A DNA stretch of 64,000 nucleotides, taken from assembly GCF_030149515.1 (NCBI RefSeq), contig NZ_JASBRI010000029.1, positions 1 through 64,000 on the forward strand, in the 5' to 3' direction. Below the pieces are notes generated by a model. That model was not told the DNA's origin. It saw only the letters and a list, made by a program, of their open reading frames with translations, and made no database searches. Origin of the DNA: Maricaulis sp. (GTDB lineage Bacteria; Pseudomonadota; Alphaproteobacteria; Caulobacterales; Maricaulaceae). This document shows, piece by piece, positions 39,686-47,652 of the stretch. The translations under genes were made by a program, and so were the position numbers. The first letter of the stretch is position 1; each line of letters starts with the position of its first letter.

Positions 39686-40566
39686 TACTTCAGTACCTCA
39701 CGAGCCAATTTTAGCGCTAATTTGGACGCTTTGGGACTTGGGTTCGAACAAGCAAATAGTAGTGAGTACCAATGCGAACCCCCGCGCCCCAGAGGCAACC
39801 ACCTATCCGAGACACCTCCTTTAAAGATGCTCTTCATCTGAGAAATCATTATCTCGGTGACCTTCACTGGCGTCGATAGCTTCTTATTAACCTGAATGGG
39901 ATTGTCGAATAAGTCTCTGCGCTCTTCGCGCTGAATTAGCTGATCCCTCCAATGTTCTCCACCAAAAATTCGATTTAGTGATTGAACCGCTGTTGGGTGT
40001 ACTATCCCTTTTCTGGATATCTGTCGATCAACACATAAAAAAGCAGGAAACAAATACCACAAATCGATTGCCTCAGTTCGGGCAATTGCGTCTACAGTAT
40101 CCCAGTGCACTTGTCCCCCCATCGGGTCCAAAAACACTATGCCTCGATTGGCACTCCATTCGGTTTCGCCAACCCATTTCAAGAGAGCAGCGTTCGCGTC
40201 CTGCTGTGAAAACTGGCACCTATCGTACCTTTCGTGGCCGCATAGCAGATCTTTAAGTGCCCCGATTTTTCTCGGATCGAGCTCTACAAAATTGTATCTA
40301 TCAAACGGATGCCTAGTTTGTAGCGCGCGTGTGGCCGACCCTTGGATCACGGCGTTGGCGTCATCCTCCGGTATTAACGAGGACTGGCCTGCTTTGCGCT
40401 TAGCATCAACAACGCTCTTCGAAATCTCCACGGTGCCAGTACCGGCGAACGCGTCGAAATAGTGTAGTTTCAGCGGTTGCTTGCTAAGGGCTGTGGTGAA
40501 AGCGTCGAGATACCTTTCAAGCGCTTCAAGCTTCCGCTTCGTATGATCACCGCCGAACGATTGCAC
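39685..40566 (-). CDS. tcmP: Three-Cys-motif partner protein TcmP
   Basis: Protein of 293 residues, beginning at GTG 40566 with a strong GGGGAGGGG site. It carries methyltransferase-like elements: motif I LHYFDAFAGTGTVEI (residues 34-48), an acidic strand end NFVELDPRK near 92, and GIVFLDPMGGQVHWDTV near 143, similar to the DPF/DPP motif of nucleic-acid methyltransferases. The family is named for its adjacency to the three-Cys Gp37/Gp68 proteins, as here. Base composition is lower in GC than the chromosome. Activity is unproven; methyl transfer is inferred from the motifs. Confidence 0.85.
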   Translation of the reverse strand: MQSFGGDHTKRKLEALERYLDAFTTALSKQPLKLHYFDAFAGTGTVEISKSVVDAKRKAGQSSLIPEDDANAVIQGSATRALQTRHPFDRYNFVELDPRKIGALKDLLCGHERYDRCQFSQQDANAALLKWVGETEWSANRGIVFLDPMGGQVHWDTVDAIARTEAIDLWYLFPAFLCVDRQISRKGIVHPTAVQSLNRIFGGEHWRDQLIQREERRDLFDNPIQVNKKLSTPVKVTEIMISQMKSIFKGGVSDRWLPLGRGGSHWYSLLFACSNPSPKASKLALKLAREVLK

Positions 40567-41327
40567 GCCCCCCTCCCCAGTGCATCAACTACTAATTGCA
40601 CATTACGCCGAGGTTAACAAATGCACGAATCGTCTAAACTGTAAGGAACAGTCCAAATGTGGCATACCCTGTCCGTCGGCAAACATCCGCCACGCCGGGT
40701 CACTTCTCATTTCTACAAAACGCCTTTCTCCCGGAAGCGCGACCGCGCTGTCCGGGACCGACGATGGCCGAAAGCGAGCGCGGCGATCGCTCAGTAGATC
40801 CCGGCTCGGCGCCTTGCGCCTATCCGGAAGAAAACCGGCGTTCTGGCGAAAGCCGGGCTGTGGCCGCCCCCTTATCCCGCCGCGCGGCCGGGACGGCGGG
40901 GCCCGGAACGCCGATGGCAGGCGGCTGCGCGGGCGGCCCTCAAAAAACTTGTCCCCGCCCGGACGGGCCCGCGCATACTCCCCGCCGTCCCGTCACCACT
41001 CGAGGCCCGGACCGGTCAGTCCGGGGGTGCCGGGATTGCGGAGCGTGCTCGTCCGGCGGGGTTGACCGCCGTCCGGCCCGGCACGGCTACAGGGAGGTCC
41101 GGCGGCATGTTTGACGATCCAGACCGTTTTACCTGCCCTGTCTGGTAACCGAGGCGAGAGCCGAGGGGAAATCTCCGTGTGCGGGATGACGGCCAGGACC
41201 ACACATAATCGTAACGGACGGCCCTGACCGGCATCCCGCACGCCTCACACACACCTCCAGGCCAATACGCCGTGGAGACGTCGATGCTGGGCACTGTCCG
41301 CGACAAACACCAGGGGAGGAAACGCGC
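40567..41327. other. 761-bp gap right of the TcmP island
   Basis: No supportable gene. The first 170 bases are still AT-richer (tcmP promoter side), then composition returns to high GC near 40740, which marks the island's right edge. Further on there are GC-rich palindromes and a GTGCGGGATG/CATCCCGCAC inverted repeat (41179-41188 and 41232-41241). No integrase, tRNA or obvious attachment repeat was found. Confidence 0.5.
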
Positions 41328-41804
41328 ATGAGACCGGGAGGAAGCTTCGACACACGCCGCCGGCGCGGCGGCCCGCCGGACGATAACGAGGCGGCGGACA
41401 TGGAGGATCCCCGCACCATCGCGGAGTTGCGGGCTGCGCTTCGCTTCAGGATCTACCGGCAATGGACGCGCTTTCACATTGCGCCGAACATCGAGCGATG
41501 GGGGCATCCCGGCGGCCTGTTCGGCCTGGTGGAGGACGGCCGGATTCCGCTGGACACCGTGCCCCTGCCCGAGACGCTGCCCCCTGACGACACGCCCGAT
41601 CCCTGGTACCAGCAGGAACTGGCGCTGTTGCGGGCGCATCCGGAAATCGGCACACGGGTCGATCCCGACGCGCCGCACCCCGGGCCGGGCTGGGCGCGCG
41701 CCCGCTGGTGGCGCGGTTTCGTCGACCCGGACATCCCCCCGCCCCTGCCGGACCCGGATGCCGGGCAGCGCCCCGCCTATCCGCCCGGATGGTCGCCGCG
41801 CTGA
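41328..41804 (+). CDS. Hypothetical protein
   Basis: I do not recognise this 158-residue protein. The ATG has a strong GGGGAGGAAA site 6-15 bases upstream, which supports translation. It is Arg/Pro/Asp-rich with several tryptophans: a basic N-terminus, then DPRTIAELRAALRFRIYRQW, FHIAPNIERWGHPGGLFGLV, and a Pro-rich end. No membrane segment or cysteine. It ends 4 bp from the oppositely oriented DinB gene. Confidence 0.6.
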   Translation: MRPGGSFDTRRRRGGPPDDNEAADMEDPRTIAELRAALRFRIYRQWTRFHIAPNIERWGHPGGLFGLVEDGRIPLDTVPLPETLPPDDTPDPWYQQELALLRAHPEIGTRVDPDAPHPGPGWARARWWRGFVDPDIPPPLPDPDAGQRPAYPPGWSPR

Positions 41805-41808
41805 CCGC

Positions 41809-42318
41809 TCACACATCCTCCGGCATGAAGGGGATATCCGTGTCCTCCGGCCTGGCGCCGGCGGCGGTGAGCATAGCGTGGACCTGGCCGCGATGGTGGG
41901 TCTGGTGGTTGAACATGTGGGTAATGCAGATCCAGCGCGGCGTGATCATGTCGCGCTGGAGGGCGCCGGAAAACCAGTGCAGATCCGCCGCGATCTCCGC
42001 CTCGGTGAGGGTGTCGGCCCAGGTCAGGATGGCCGCGTCCAGCGCCGCCCGGGCGAGACAGAGCCCGTCCCAGTCGCCGCCCTCCTTCGTCGATTGCGCG
42101 ATCGAGGTCTCCTTCGGCGGTTCGGTGCCGGCCAGGCGCGACATCCAGATCCGGTCGCCCCACAGGAGATGGCCCAGCGTGGCGTCGATGGAGCCGAAGA
42201 AGGCGCCCCGGTCGGCGCGGCGTCCGGCCTCGTCCAGCGTGGCGGCGGCGGTATAGAGGCTGCGGTTCTGCCAGCGGTTATAGCGCGCCATCAGGCGGAC
42301 ATGCTCGGGCGAGATCAT
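41809..42318 (-). CDS. DinB-family four-helix metalloprotein
   Basis: Protein of 169 residues with the DinB/YfiT-like helical bundle. The metal-binding histidines are at H49 (ATLGHLLWGD) and in HMFNHQTHHRGQ near the C-terminus, and the N-terminal ARYNRWQNRSLY is typical. Family members are thiol-dependent transferases or of unknown role. The start ATG 42318 lies 205 bp from the divergent parA gene. Confidence 0.8.
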   Translation of the reverse strand: MISPEHVRLMARYNRWQNRSLYTAAATLDEAGRRADRGAFFGSIDATLGHLLWGDRIWMSRLAGTEPPKETSIAQSTKEGGDWDGLCLARAALDAAILTWADTLTEAEIAADLHWFSGALQRDMITPRWICITHMFNHQTHHRGQVHAMLTAAGARPEDTDIPFMPEDV

Positions 42319-42522
42319 GGGCGGGCTCCCTGCTTACGGCGGCATTGTGGGCCGGGCCGGGGCGCCGCGCCAACCCGAAAATCCCGCAAATCGCCTAAAA
42401 CGCAAGGCAAATTCGCCTCAAATCGCGCGGCCCGGCTTATCCGGCGGGCAAGACATCGCTGGTTTCATGGCACATGGATGCACCAGGGGCCGGCCGTTCC
42501 GGGCCGGCATGAGAGGTGAGCG

Positions 42523-43485
42523 ATGTCCGAGCAGCACACCCGGCGCGGGACCCAGGTGGTGGTCTTCGCCTCGCAGAAGGGCGGGTCCGGCAAGACCACG
42601 GTGTCCGCCCACATGGCCGTGGAGGCCGGACGCGCCGGCGCCGGTCCGGTGGCGCTGATCGATACCGACCCGCAGGGTTCGATGGCGAAATGGTGGAATG
42701 CCCGGGCCAGCGAGACGCCGGCCTTCGCCCAGATTTCCGTGCCCGACCTGTCGCGCGATATCCGCTTTCTCGAAGACGCCGGCTACCGGCTGATCATCAT
42801 CGACACACCCCCGGCGGTCACCTCGACGATTTCGGAAGTCATCACCCACGCCGATCTCGTCGTGGTGCCGACCCGGCCCAGCCCGCACGATCTGCGCGCG
42901 GTCGGACCGACCGTGGACATCGTGCAGATGCAGGACAAGCCGCTGGTCTTCGTGGTCAATTCGGCCACGGCGCGGGCGCGGATCACGGGCGAGACGGCTG
43001 TGGCACTCTCCCAGCACGGCACCGTGGCGCCGGTGACGCTGCATCACCGGGTCGATTTCGCCGCCTCCATGATCGACGGGCGCACGGTGGGCGAGGTCAA
43101 CGAGACCGGCCCGTCCGCCCGGGAGGTGGCCGGCCTGTGGCGCTATTTCGAGGACCGGCTGCGGCGCCTGCGCGGCGACAGGCTGGACATGCTGTCGCGC
43201 CCGCCGCGGCGGACCTTCGAGGACGACATCCTCACCCCCGCCAGCGCCGGCATGCCCGGCCTGGACGAGGAGGGCGAGGCCCCGACACCGATCGAGGAGC
43301 GGCCCGGCTATGCCCTGCCCGGCCAGCCGCCGCGCTTCGGCACGGGTGCGGGGGCACCGGCGCCGGAGGCGTCGAACACCAACTGGGACGGAACCGAGCG
43401 GCGCCAGGCCGATCTCGGTCCGCCCAAGGGACAGCCGGACCGGCGCCGGGGGAACCAGCCCTTCGGCCGTCGCCATACGGCCTGA
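42523..43485 (+). CDS. Orphan ParA/MinD-type ATPase
   Basis: Deviant Walker ATPase of 320 residues. Walker A SQKGGSGKTT (17-26, signature lysine K19), Walker B LIIIDTPPA, and TRPSPHDLRA are typical of ParA proteins that position chromosomes, plasmids or protein complexes. After about residue 205 it carries an unusual 110-residue disordered tail, rich in Pro, Glu and Arg, ending in RRRGNQPFGRR. No parB, plasmid or chemotaxis gene is nearby; the next gene encodes a small helical protein that is the best partner candidate. Confidence 0.9.
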   Translation: MSEQHTRRGTQVVVFASQKGGSGKTTVSAHMAVEAGRAGAGPVALIDTDPQGSMAKWWNARASETPAFAQISVPDLSRDIRFLEDAGYRLIIIDTPPAVTSTISEVITHADLVVVPTRPSPHDLRAVGPTVDIVQMQDKPLVFVVNSATARARITGETAVALSQHGTVAPVTLHHRVDFAASMIDGRTVGEVNETGPSAREVAGLWRYFEDRLRRLRGDRLDMLSRPPRRTFEDDILTPASAGMPGLDEEGEAPTPIEERPGYALPGQPPRFGTGAGAPAPEASNTNWDGTERRQADLGPPKGQPDRRRGNQPFGRRHTA

Positions 43486-43511
43486 TCCGGGAGACGGGAG
43501 GACACGCAATC

Positions 43512-43982
43512 ATGGCCAAGTATGCCAGTCTTCATGCCGGTCTGCTGGCCCGCAAGGGCGAAGCCGCACCGGCCGTGCCGCCCGGTTTCACCGGAGCGGG
43601 CCATGCCGACAATGCCGCGCCGCGCCAGGCCGACCGGCGCGATGTCGAACTCACGCCCGCGCCGCAGCCGCTCTTCGCGCGCAAGCCCCCCGGCCGGCCC
43701 GAACACGACGAGGATGCCGGGCCGGGTGCGAAAGGCTGTTGCGTCGCCCGGCCCGGTCCGGGCGAGGACCCGCATGCCGGTGTCGACCGGGCGGCACGGG
43801 CCGAGGTTCGCCTGACCGCCGAACAGAAGCGCCGGCTGCGCACGGTCGCCATTCAGATGAACTGGCCGCAGCAGCGTATCCTGTCGGATGCGCTGGACGC
43901 CTGGCTGGAGGCCCTGTGCGCAGGGGAAATGCGCAATTGTTCCTGCCTGCGCGCCCGGCCGGAGGATGGAGCTACCCGTTGA
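43512..43982 (+). CDS. Small ParA-linked protein with C-terminal helical domain
   Basis: Protein of 156 residues, 26 bp downstream of parA; ATG 43512 has GGGAGG 11 bases upstream. The first 18 residues (MAKYASLHAGLLARKGEAAP) look conserved and amphipathic, a possible ParA contact. A low-complexity middle holds CC. The C-terminal region AEQKRRLRTVAIQMNWPQQR and ILSDALDAWLEALCAG resembles a ribbon-helix-helix or short helical DNA-binding domain, followed by CSC. I recall similar proteins beside ParA in related bacteria, but not a named family. Confidence 0.65.
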   Translation: MAKYASLHAGLLARKGEAAPAVPPGFTGAGHADNAAPRQADRRDVELTPAPQPLFARKPPGRPEHDEDAGPGAKGCCVARPGPGEDPHAGVDRAARAEVRLTAEQKRRLRTVAIQMNWPQQRILSDALDAWLEALCAGEMRNCSCLRARPEDGATR

Positions 43983-44102
43983 GACAAGGCAGGTATGCGC
44001 CTGAAATTGCTTTAATTTGCGTCGCTGCCACATTCCCGGCACGATTGGGCTTACAACGGCCCGCCTCGGGGGGGTCGGCCCGTTGGACGCGGAGGGGATC
44101 GC

Positions 44103-44495
44103 GTGGTCATACAAGCCTATTCCATGGAAGGCTTCGATATCCGCATCGACGGGGACATCCTGGAAATGCGCACCGAAGGCGACCGCACGCCCTCGACCGG
44201 GACCGATCCGCGCCGGGCCTTCGAAAGCTTCCTGGCCGCCTCCCCGGTCCGCGGCATTCTCTTCGACGTGCGCGGCGCCCGCTATCATTTCCAGGCCGGG
44301 CAATGGGAGGAACGTGCGCGCGTCATCGCCCGCCTCACCCGCAGCAGGGTCATCGCCATCATCGGCCGCGAGGACCAGGATGCGTTGATCGACCGGGTGC
44401 TGGAATATCACGCCGAAATGGGGGGCAGTGGCATGGCTTTCCGTTCGCGAGCGGAGGCCCGCAACTGGCTGCGCGACATCCTGGACGGCGGCTAG
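44103..44495 (+). CDS. STAS/SpoIIAA-like small protein
   Basis: Protein of 130 residues. GTG 44103 is chosen because GGAGGGG lies 5 bases upstream; ATG 44124 is an alternative. Alternating strands and helices (GILFDVRGARYHFQAGQW, VIARLTRSRVIAIIGREDQD, MGGSGMAFRSRAEARNWL) suggest a SpoIIAA-like fold. No serine phosphorylation site can be claimed. Function unknown. It faces the LON-domain gene tail to tail, 5 bp apart. Confidence 0.6.
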   Translation: MVIQAYSMEGFDIRIDGDILEMRTEGDRTPSTGTDPRRAFESFLAASPVRGILFDVRGARYHFQAGQWEERARVIARLTRSRVIAIIGREDQDALIDRVLEYHAEMGGSGMAFRSRAEARNWLRDILDGG

Positions 44496-44500
44496 ACGCT

Positions 44501-45136
44501 CTACTGGACCGGCCCGTCCGCCCCGCCGGCCAGGCGTTCGGCCAGGATCGCCTCCATCTCGCCCAGGCGCGCCGCCGTATCCGCCGCCTCGAGCAGGCGC
44601 TGACGGTCCTGCGCCCCGAAGGGCGCAACCATGGACAACTGGTCGACGAGCGTCGTCAGCGGCGCCTCGGCCACCGATTCCCAGTCCGCCGCCACATGCT
44701 CGTTCTGGAACCAGGCCTGCAGCATGCGCACCAGCCGGTCCCGATCGCCCTCGATCTCGCTGCGCGGCTCCAGATCGTGGGCGAAAGGCGCATAATCGGC
44801 CCGGGCCACACGATAGGGGGTCGCCCGCTCCAGCTCCTCGACCATGACAAAACGGCTGACCCCCGTCAGGGTGATCAGGTAGCGCCCGTCGCCGGTCTCC
44901 TCGAAATGGTCCACCCGCCCGGCCCCGCCGATGCCCGCAAGCGTTGGCTTTTCCGGCGTGCCGCCCGGGCGGATCTGGATAATGCCGATATGGCCGGGAC
45001 CGCGGCGGACATCGTCGATCATGTTGAGATAACGCGGCTCGAACACGTTCAGCGGCAGGCGTTCGCCGGGCAGGAGTATCGTCCCGCCCAGCGGGAAGAG
45101 GGGCAGATCCGTCGGCGGATGCGTGGCGCTGCTCAT
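44501..45136 (-). CDS. LON N-terminal (substrate-binding) domain protein
   Basis: Stand-alone LON-N protein of 211 residues without the AAA+ or protease parts. The opening PLFPLGGTILLPGERLPLNV and FEPRYLNMIDD, then GRYLITLTGVSRFVMVEE, and a long C-terminal helical part are characteristic. In other alphaproteobacteria it is found beside thioredoxin-like genes; here it is not. A role in protein quality control is presumed from the fold only. Confidence 0.88.
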   Translation of the reverse strand: MSSATHPPTDLPLFPLGGTILLPGERLPLNVFEPRYLNMIDDVRRGPGHIGIIQIRPGGTPEKPTLAGIGGAGRVDHFEETGDGRYLITLTGVSRFVMVEELERATPYRVARADYAPFAHDLEPRSEIEGDRDRLVRMLQAWFQNEHVAADWESVAEAPLTTLVDQLSMVAPFGAQDRQRLLEAADTAARLGEMEAILAERLAGGADGPVQ

Positions 45137-45181
45137 ACTATCGACATAGGCCGGCCCGGCGTCTCCGCCAAGGCCCCTCGC

Positions 45182-45739
45182 CTATTCCGCGAACGCGGCG
45201 CAGGGCGCATCCGGCGCGCGATGGCAGCCGGCCTCGACATAGGGTTTCAGGCGCCCTTCGATGAAATGCACCCAGACCGAGCGTACCACGCCGGCCAGCT
45301 CCGCATCGATCTCGCCCGTCATCGCCAGGGCGATCCCGAACCGGGTCGCCTCGCCCTCTCCGGCCTCGCTGAGCGTCCAGCTGGTCACCAGATCGACCGC
45401 CCGGCCCGACAGACCCAGCGGACCGTTGAGGCGAAGTTCATTCGGCGCATGCACGTAGATCACACGGGCGTGCAACACCCCGTCATCGGCGCCGGCCTCG
45501 AACCGCTCGTAGAAACGGCCGCCAACGACGGGTTCGATGGCCATTTCCGCCGGATCCGTGGAAAAGGAATGATCCCACCAGCCTGTGACATCCCCCGTCG
45601 CAGCCTCGAATACCTCGGCCACGGGTGCGTCTATCTCGACCTCAATCGTGGTGCGGAAACCCTGCGGCTGAAACGCCTCCACGGCACCGGTTTCCTGAGC
45701 GGCCATGATGGCAAGAGCGGCGGCGGCCGGTGTCAGCAT
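45182..45739 (-). CDS. SRPBCC/START-like protein with possible signal peptide
   Basis: Protein of 185 residues; the start at 45739 has GGGAGG 5 bases upstream. The N-terminus MLTPAAAALAIMAAQETGAV could be a weak signal peptide. The main part is a Bet v 1-like lipid-pocket fold: RTTIEVEIDAPVAEVFEAAT, VGGRFYERFEAG, GVVRSVWVHFIEGRLKPYVE. Two cysteines close to the C-terminus (AGCHRAPDAPCA) may pair, in favour of export. Ligand unknown. Confidence 0.7.
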   Translation of the reverse strand: MLTPAAAALAIMAAQETGAVEAFQPQGFRTTIEVEIDAPVAEVFEAATGDVTGWWDHSFSTDPAEMAIEPVVGGRFYERFEAGADDGVLHARVIYVHAPNELRLNGPLGLSGRAVDLVTSWTLSEAGEGEATRFGIALAMTGEIDAELAGVVRSVWVHFIEGRLKPYVEAGCHRAPDAPCAAFAE

Positions 45740-45790
45740 GCGATCCTCCCTGCGGGCGAATATCACACTAACCGCCCGGGCCGCCGCCCG

Positions 45791-46306
45791 CTAGCGGGCG
45801 GGCATACCCATCATGTCGGCCTTGCCCAGCGGCACGCCGATATTGCGCAGGATGTCGTAGGCCGTGGCGGCATGGAACATCGTATTGGCCAGAACATAGT
45901 TCTGAACATAGGTCTGCCGCGGCGTTGTCAGCTCGCGGCCGGGTCCGGCGGGAAAGGTGATCGAGCCCTGCGGGTCGGCATCCATCGCCGCCGGATCGAG
46001 CGCCCAGACCGCTTCGCGGGCTTTGTCTATACGGGCGCGCAGGGCTTCGAACGTGGCTTCGTCATCGCTCATGGACATCGGTTCCACGCCGGCCAGCCGG
46101 GCGAGGCCGCGATAGGAGAAATCGCTGACCAGCTGGATCTGCCGGGTCAGAGGATACATGTCTGCGGCCAGCCGCCAGTTCAGATAGACGCTTTCCTCGA
46201 CGCCACACTCCGACGCATGCGCCTCGCCCTTGCTCAGAATGATGCCAAGGGCGCGGTAGGTCTGGTCGAGCTGGGTCTTGGCCAGGCTGGACAGGGTTAT
46301 GGACAT
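45791..46306 (-). CDS. DUF1993 family protein
   Basis: Protein of 171 residues from ATG 46306 (GGGAGAG 6 bases upstream). It matches DUF1993, a DinB-like helical family: MSITLSSLAKTQLDQTYRAL, ADMYPLTRQIQLVSDFSYRG, AGVEPMSMSDDEATFEALRA, YVQNYVLANTMFHAATAYDI, LRNIGVPLGKADMMG. Role unknown. It lies between the SRPBCC gene and csgH on the same strand, separated from csgH by a probable terminator. Confidence 0.85.
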   Translation of the reverse strand: MSITLSSLAKTQLDQTYRALGIILSKGEAHASECGVEESVYLNWRLAADMYPLTRQIQLVSDFSYRGLARLAGVEPMSMSDDEATFEALRARIDKAREAVWALDPAAMDADPQGSITFPAGPGRELTTPRQTYVQNYVLANTMFHAATAYDILRNIGVPLGKADMMGMPAR

Positions 46307-46402
46307 CAACTCTCTCCCGGATTGACTGCCGGAAGAGATGGGCGGCGCAGGCCTTTCGTTCAAGCGAATGAGGGCCATACGAAAACGGGGCTTGCTCCTG
46401 GT

Positions 46403-46437
46403 GCAAACAAGACGGCCCGGATCGGCGGATCCAGGCC
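46403..46437 (-). terminator. Probable terminator of the curlin-csgH unit
   Basis: On the minus strand a 10-bp stem (one mismatch) GGCCTGGATC/GATCCGGGCC with loop CGCC is followed by GTCTTGTTT. It lies 22 bases after the csgH stop. Confidence 0.5.
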
Positions 46438-46459
46438 GTTTGCGCAGATACTGCACCGG

Positions 46460-46852
46460 TCAGATGGCACTACCCCCATAGCGGCAGACCGTTTCGCCGG
46501 CGGCGTTCCAGGTGGTCAGCCGGGCAGAGAATTCGGCGCCGGTGTCGACCAGCATGTCCGACACCACCACGGCGCCCGGACCGTTTCCGTCGACCTCGCC
46601 GCTCTGGACGATATCGAAACCGCCCGCCCCGGCGGACTGGGTGACAACCATGCGCCAGCTGTCCGAGATTTCCGCGGCGCTCCAGGCGGTGAGCAGGAGA
46701 CCGTCCTCGGTCTCCGACACATCGATCCCGCACGCCTGACCGGCTTCGAGCTCGGCGAGCCGGGCGCTATCCGGAGCCTGGTCCGCCTGGGTGGCGAACC
46801 AGACGCCGCATGCGGCCAGCAGCGAGCTGAGGGATGCAAGTTTAAAGCTCAT
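46460..46852 (-). CDS. csgH: CsgH-type curli assembly chaperone
   Basis: Exported protein of 130 residues; AAAGGAGG precedes the start. The N-terminus contains LLAACGVWFATQA, readable as a short lipobox (C15) or a plain signal peptide. The mature domain has the CsgH immunoglobulin-like pattern: CGIDVSETEDGLLLTAWSA, SWRMVVTQSAGAGGFDIVQS, GEVDG, FSARLTTWNAAGETVC, with the conserved Cys pair at both ends. CsgH proteins in alphaproteobacteria hold curli subunits soluble in the periplasm. It is 77 bp downstream of the curlin gene and probably co-transcribed. Substitution for CsgC is inferred. Confidence 0.75.
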   Translation of the reverse strand: MSFKLASLSSLLAACGVWFATQADQAPDSARLAELEAGQACGIDVSETEDGLLLTAWSAAEISDSWRMVVTQSAGAGGFDIVQSGEVDGNGPGAVVVSDMLVDTGAEFSARLTTWNAAGETVCRYGGSAI

Positions 46853-46929
46853 GACAGCCTCCTTTGCTGTCTGGCCTGAAGCCCGCGGTTCCGGGCGGCA
46901 CAGCACGCCGCCCGGCCGCGGCCCCGGGC

Positions 46930-47442
46930 CTAGTGGTCGCCCTGGATCACCAGGGTCACATTGCCATTGCCCGTTTGGCGGACATTGGCGCTCTGGCCAT
47001 TGCCGACCTGGATCACGCCGGCAGCGTTGTTGTAGCCGTACTGGTCGGTCACCGCGGTATTGTTGCGGCCGATCTGCGAGACGCCGGAAATGTTGCGATT
47101 GCCGGTCTGCACGCTGGTGGCGTAGTTGTTGCGACCCTGCTGGCCGACAACGGCGTCATTGTTGCGGCCGTACTGGTCGACATGGGCCTCGTTGTAGCGG
47201 CCGTATTGGCCGACCGTGGTGCCATTGCGCGCACCGTCCTGGATCACGGTCACATACTGGCGCTGGCCGTACTGGTTGATCACCATGCGCTGGCGGTAGC
47301 CCGACTGGCGGCCGGCGATGTCGTTGTTGTAGCCCTGCTGGGCAATGCTCACCCGGTTGCGCGACTGCGCTTCGGCCACGCCGACCGTTCCGAGAACCGA
47401 AACCGCCGCGAGGGCGCTGGCGATGAGAAGACGGGTTTTCAT
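46930..47442 (-). CDS. Curlin (CsgA/CsgB-like amyloid subunit)
   Basis: Secreted amyloid subunit of 170 residues; start 47442 with AAGGAG upstream; signal peptide 1-25 (AEAQS). The mature chain consists of about twelve curlin half-repeats with the pattern Q-x-G-x-x-N: QQGYNN, QSGYRQ, QYGQRQ, QDGARN, QYGRYN, QYGRNN, QQGRNN, QTGNRN, QIGRNN, QYGYNN, QVGNGQ, QTGNGN. These stack into a beta-helix-like fibre on the cell surface. Whether it is a CsgA (major) or CsgB (nucleator) type cannot be said. The export genes csgE, csgF and csgG are not in this window. Confidence 0.85.
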   Translation of the reverse strand: MKTRLLIASALAAVSVLGTVGVAEAQSRNRVSIAQQGYNNDIAGRQSGYRQRMVINQYGQRQYVTVIQDGARNGTTVGQYGRYNEAHVDQYGRNNDAVVGQQGRNNYATSVQTGNRNISGVSQIGRNNTAVTDQYGYNNAAGVIQVGNGQSANVRQTGNGNVTLVIQGDH

Positions 47443-47590
47443 AGTCGATACTCCTTCTGGCTGGCCGACGCCCAATGCATCGAAGCCTGGGATCCGGTTT
47501 AAGGGACAGGCCATGAGTGGATGCTGAGTGCGTCGTTCAGACTCCGGTCAGCCGGATGAACAACCGCTCAGCACCCTCTTGCCGCTGATT

Positions 47591-47624
47591 GGAAAAGAAA
47601 AAGCCCGAAGCGCGTGCTTCGGGC
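47591..47624 (-). terminator. Terminator of the CsgH-like gene
   Basis: On the minus strand a perfect 9-bp stem GCCCGAAGC/GCTTCGGGC with a 4-base loop is followed by TTTTTCTTTTCC, 29 bases after the stop. It separates this gene's transcript from the curlin transcript. Confidence 0.85.
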
Positions 47625-47652
47625 CATCAGTGGAGGGATGTGAAACGACGGA

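Noticed and set aside
38924-40566. Prophage remnant
   Set aside because: Despite the phage-derived name Gp37/Gp68, there is no integrase, structural gene or attachment repeat; only the two-gene unit is foreign-looking.
40580-41114. Overlapping open frames right of the TcmP island
   Set aside because: Arg/Pro/Ser-rich, no ribosome site, no domain, and they cross the change in base composition.
41016-41816. A 266-codon minus-strand frame opposite the hypothetical gene at 41328
   Set aside because: The plus-strand gene has a strong ribosome site, while this frame has none and its composition looks like an antisense artefact.
43310-46879. A 1189-codon open frame on the plus strand running across five genes
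   Set aside because: It is antisense or out of frame to well-supported genes (ParA, LON-N, SRPBCC, DUF1993, CsgH), has Arg/Pro/Gly-rich nonsense composition and no domain. High GC removes stop codons; the same applies to long frames opposite rpoD, carB and uvrB.
46930-47442. Regular repeats that could be read as a CRISPR or satellite array
   Set aside because: The periodicity is coding: it encodes curlin Q-x-G-x-x-N units, and the DNA copies are too divergent for CRISPR repeats.
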